Shown here one piece after another: positions 63,861-64,000 of a stretch of 64,000 bases of DNA (positions are counted from its first letter, which is position 1; each line of letters opens with the position of its first letter). The DNA comes from JAICXG01 sp036825615 (GTDB lineage Bacteria > Verrucomicrobiota > Verrucomicrobiia > Chthoniobacterales > UBA10450), in contig DAISXY010000016.1 in NCBI GenBank assembly GCA_036825615.1, forward strand, positions 1 to 64,000. Direction: 5' to 3'. Below the pieces are notes generated by a model. That model was given only the letters and a program-made list of their open reading frames with translations. It was not told where the DNA came from and made no database searches. A program made the translations under genes and the position numbers.

Positions 63861-64000
63861 ATGACAAGCAAAGTGATCAAAGAACCTGGCAGTATGTCCC
63901 GTCTGTTTGCCATCCTCATTTTTGTAACAACCGCTCCGGGCGCGCTCTTCGCCGCGTCCCCTACCCCCAGCCCGACGCCAGCGGCGAAGCCGGGCTCGGC
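63861..64000 (+). CDS. Start of an exported protein (cut by the right edge)
   Basis: ATG at 63861 (or 63894) begins an open frame to the window end. From the second ATG the sequence MSRLFAILIFVTTAPGALFAAS is a good signal peptide, followed by a Pro/Thr/Ala-rich spacer (PTPSPTPAAKPGS) of the sort seen in other secreted proteins in this window. Nothing of the mature domain is visible. Confidence 0.6.
   Translation, partial: MTSKVIKEPGSMSRLFAILIFVTTAPGALFAASPTPSPTPAAKPGS

Overview
The window looks like chromosome from a free-living soil- or freshwater-type bacterium of the Verrucomicrobiota, probably on the Spartobacteria/Chthoniobacterales side. That is an inference, since no rRNA gene is present. 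It rests on the mix of families: TIGR02999-type ECF sigma factor next to a TPR Ser/Thr kinase, tandem-repeat secreted proteins (NHL, YVTN, HAF, ELWxxDGT and STRAEV-type repeats), a fused 2-oxoacid dehydrogenase, and small conserved proteins of the kind seen in Planctomycetes and Verrucomicrobiota. Base composition is GC-rich throughout and genes lie on both strands in short operons. There is no CRISPR array, rRNA, recognisable tRNA, prophage or intact insertion sequence.

Layout. 1-4.3 kb: secreted proteins and arsenite methyltransferase (arsM). 4.4-20.2 kb: a signalling-rich stretch with a cyclase-TPR protein, an NHL propeller, an EamA exporter, an ECF sigma factor plus TPR kinase, leucine-catabolism-type genes (HMG-CoA lyase divergent from a crotonase), an amidohydrolase and a membrane TPR protein. 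20-26.8 kb: DNA polymerase IV, an SGNH hydrolase, an E1alpha-E1beta-E2 fusion, and small genes. 26.8-27.5 kb: decayed IS110-type transposase tail and dispersed repeats. 27.5-39.7 kb: mostly housekeeping genes (lysC, a ClC channel, nadK, tlyA, a CPBP protease, comF, accD, folC). 39.8-46 kb: FTR1 permease, metG, purB, a tiny protein with a strong terminator, and DedA. 46-51.4 kb: a tightly coupled ABC exporter, acyltransferase, glycosyltransferase and glycosidase-like operon. 51.4-58.2 kb: a MocR regulator, a class III aminotransferase and repeat-rich secreted proteins. 58.2-64 kb: DUF2071, sufU-sufS, an aldo-keto reductase, icd, and the start of a secreted protein.

The most unusual signal is not a gene. 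The 9-mer GCCTAACGA (or its complement TCGTTAGGC) occurs 30 times exactly in 64 kb by hand count, 14 in one orientation and 16 in the other. The expectation for equal base frequencies is about 0.5. It sits inside genes in all four stop-free reading frames and forces rare codons such as TTA, CTA and AGG, so the selection appears to act on DNA rather than protein. Its density resembles DNA-uptake sequences, and a comF gene lies in the window, but function is unproven. A second layer is a set of short palindromic repeat families. One is a 26-bp repeat beginning TTGGAGCCGGC that has entered coding sequences in frame. Another repeat abuts the start codon of folC and supplies its apparent ribosome-binding site.

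All assignments come from reading the sequence without database searches; start codons are reasoned, not measured.
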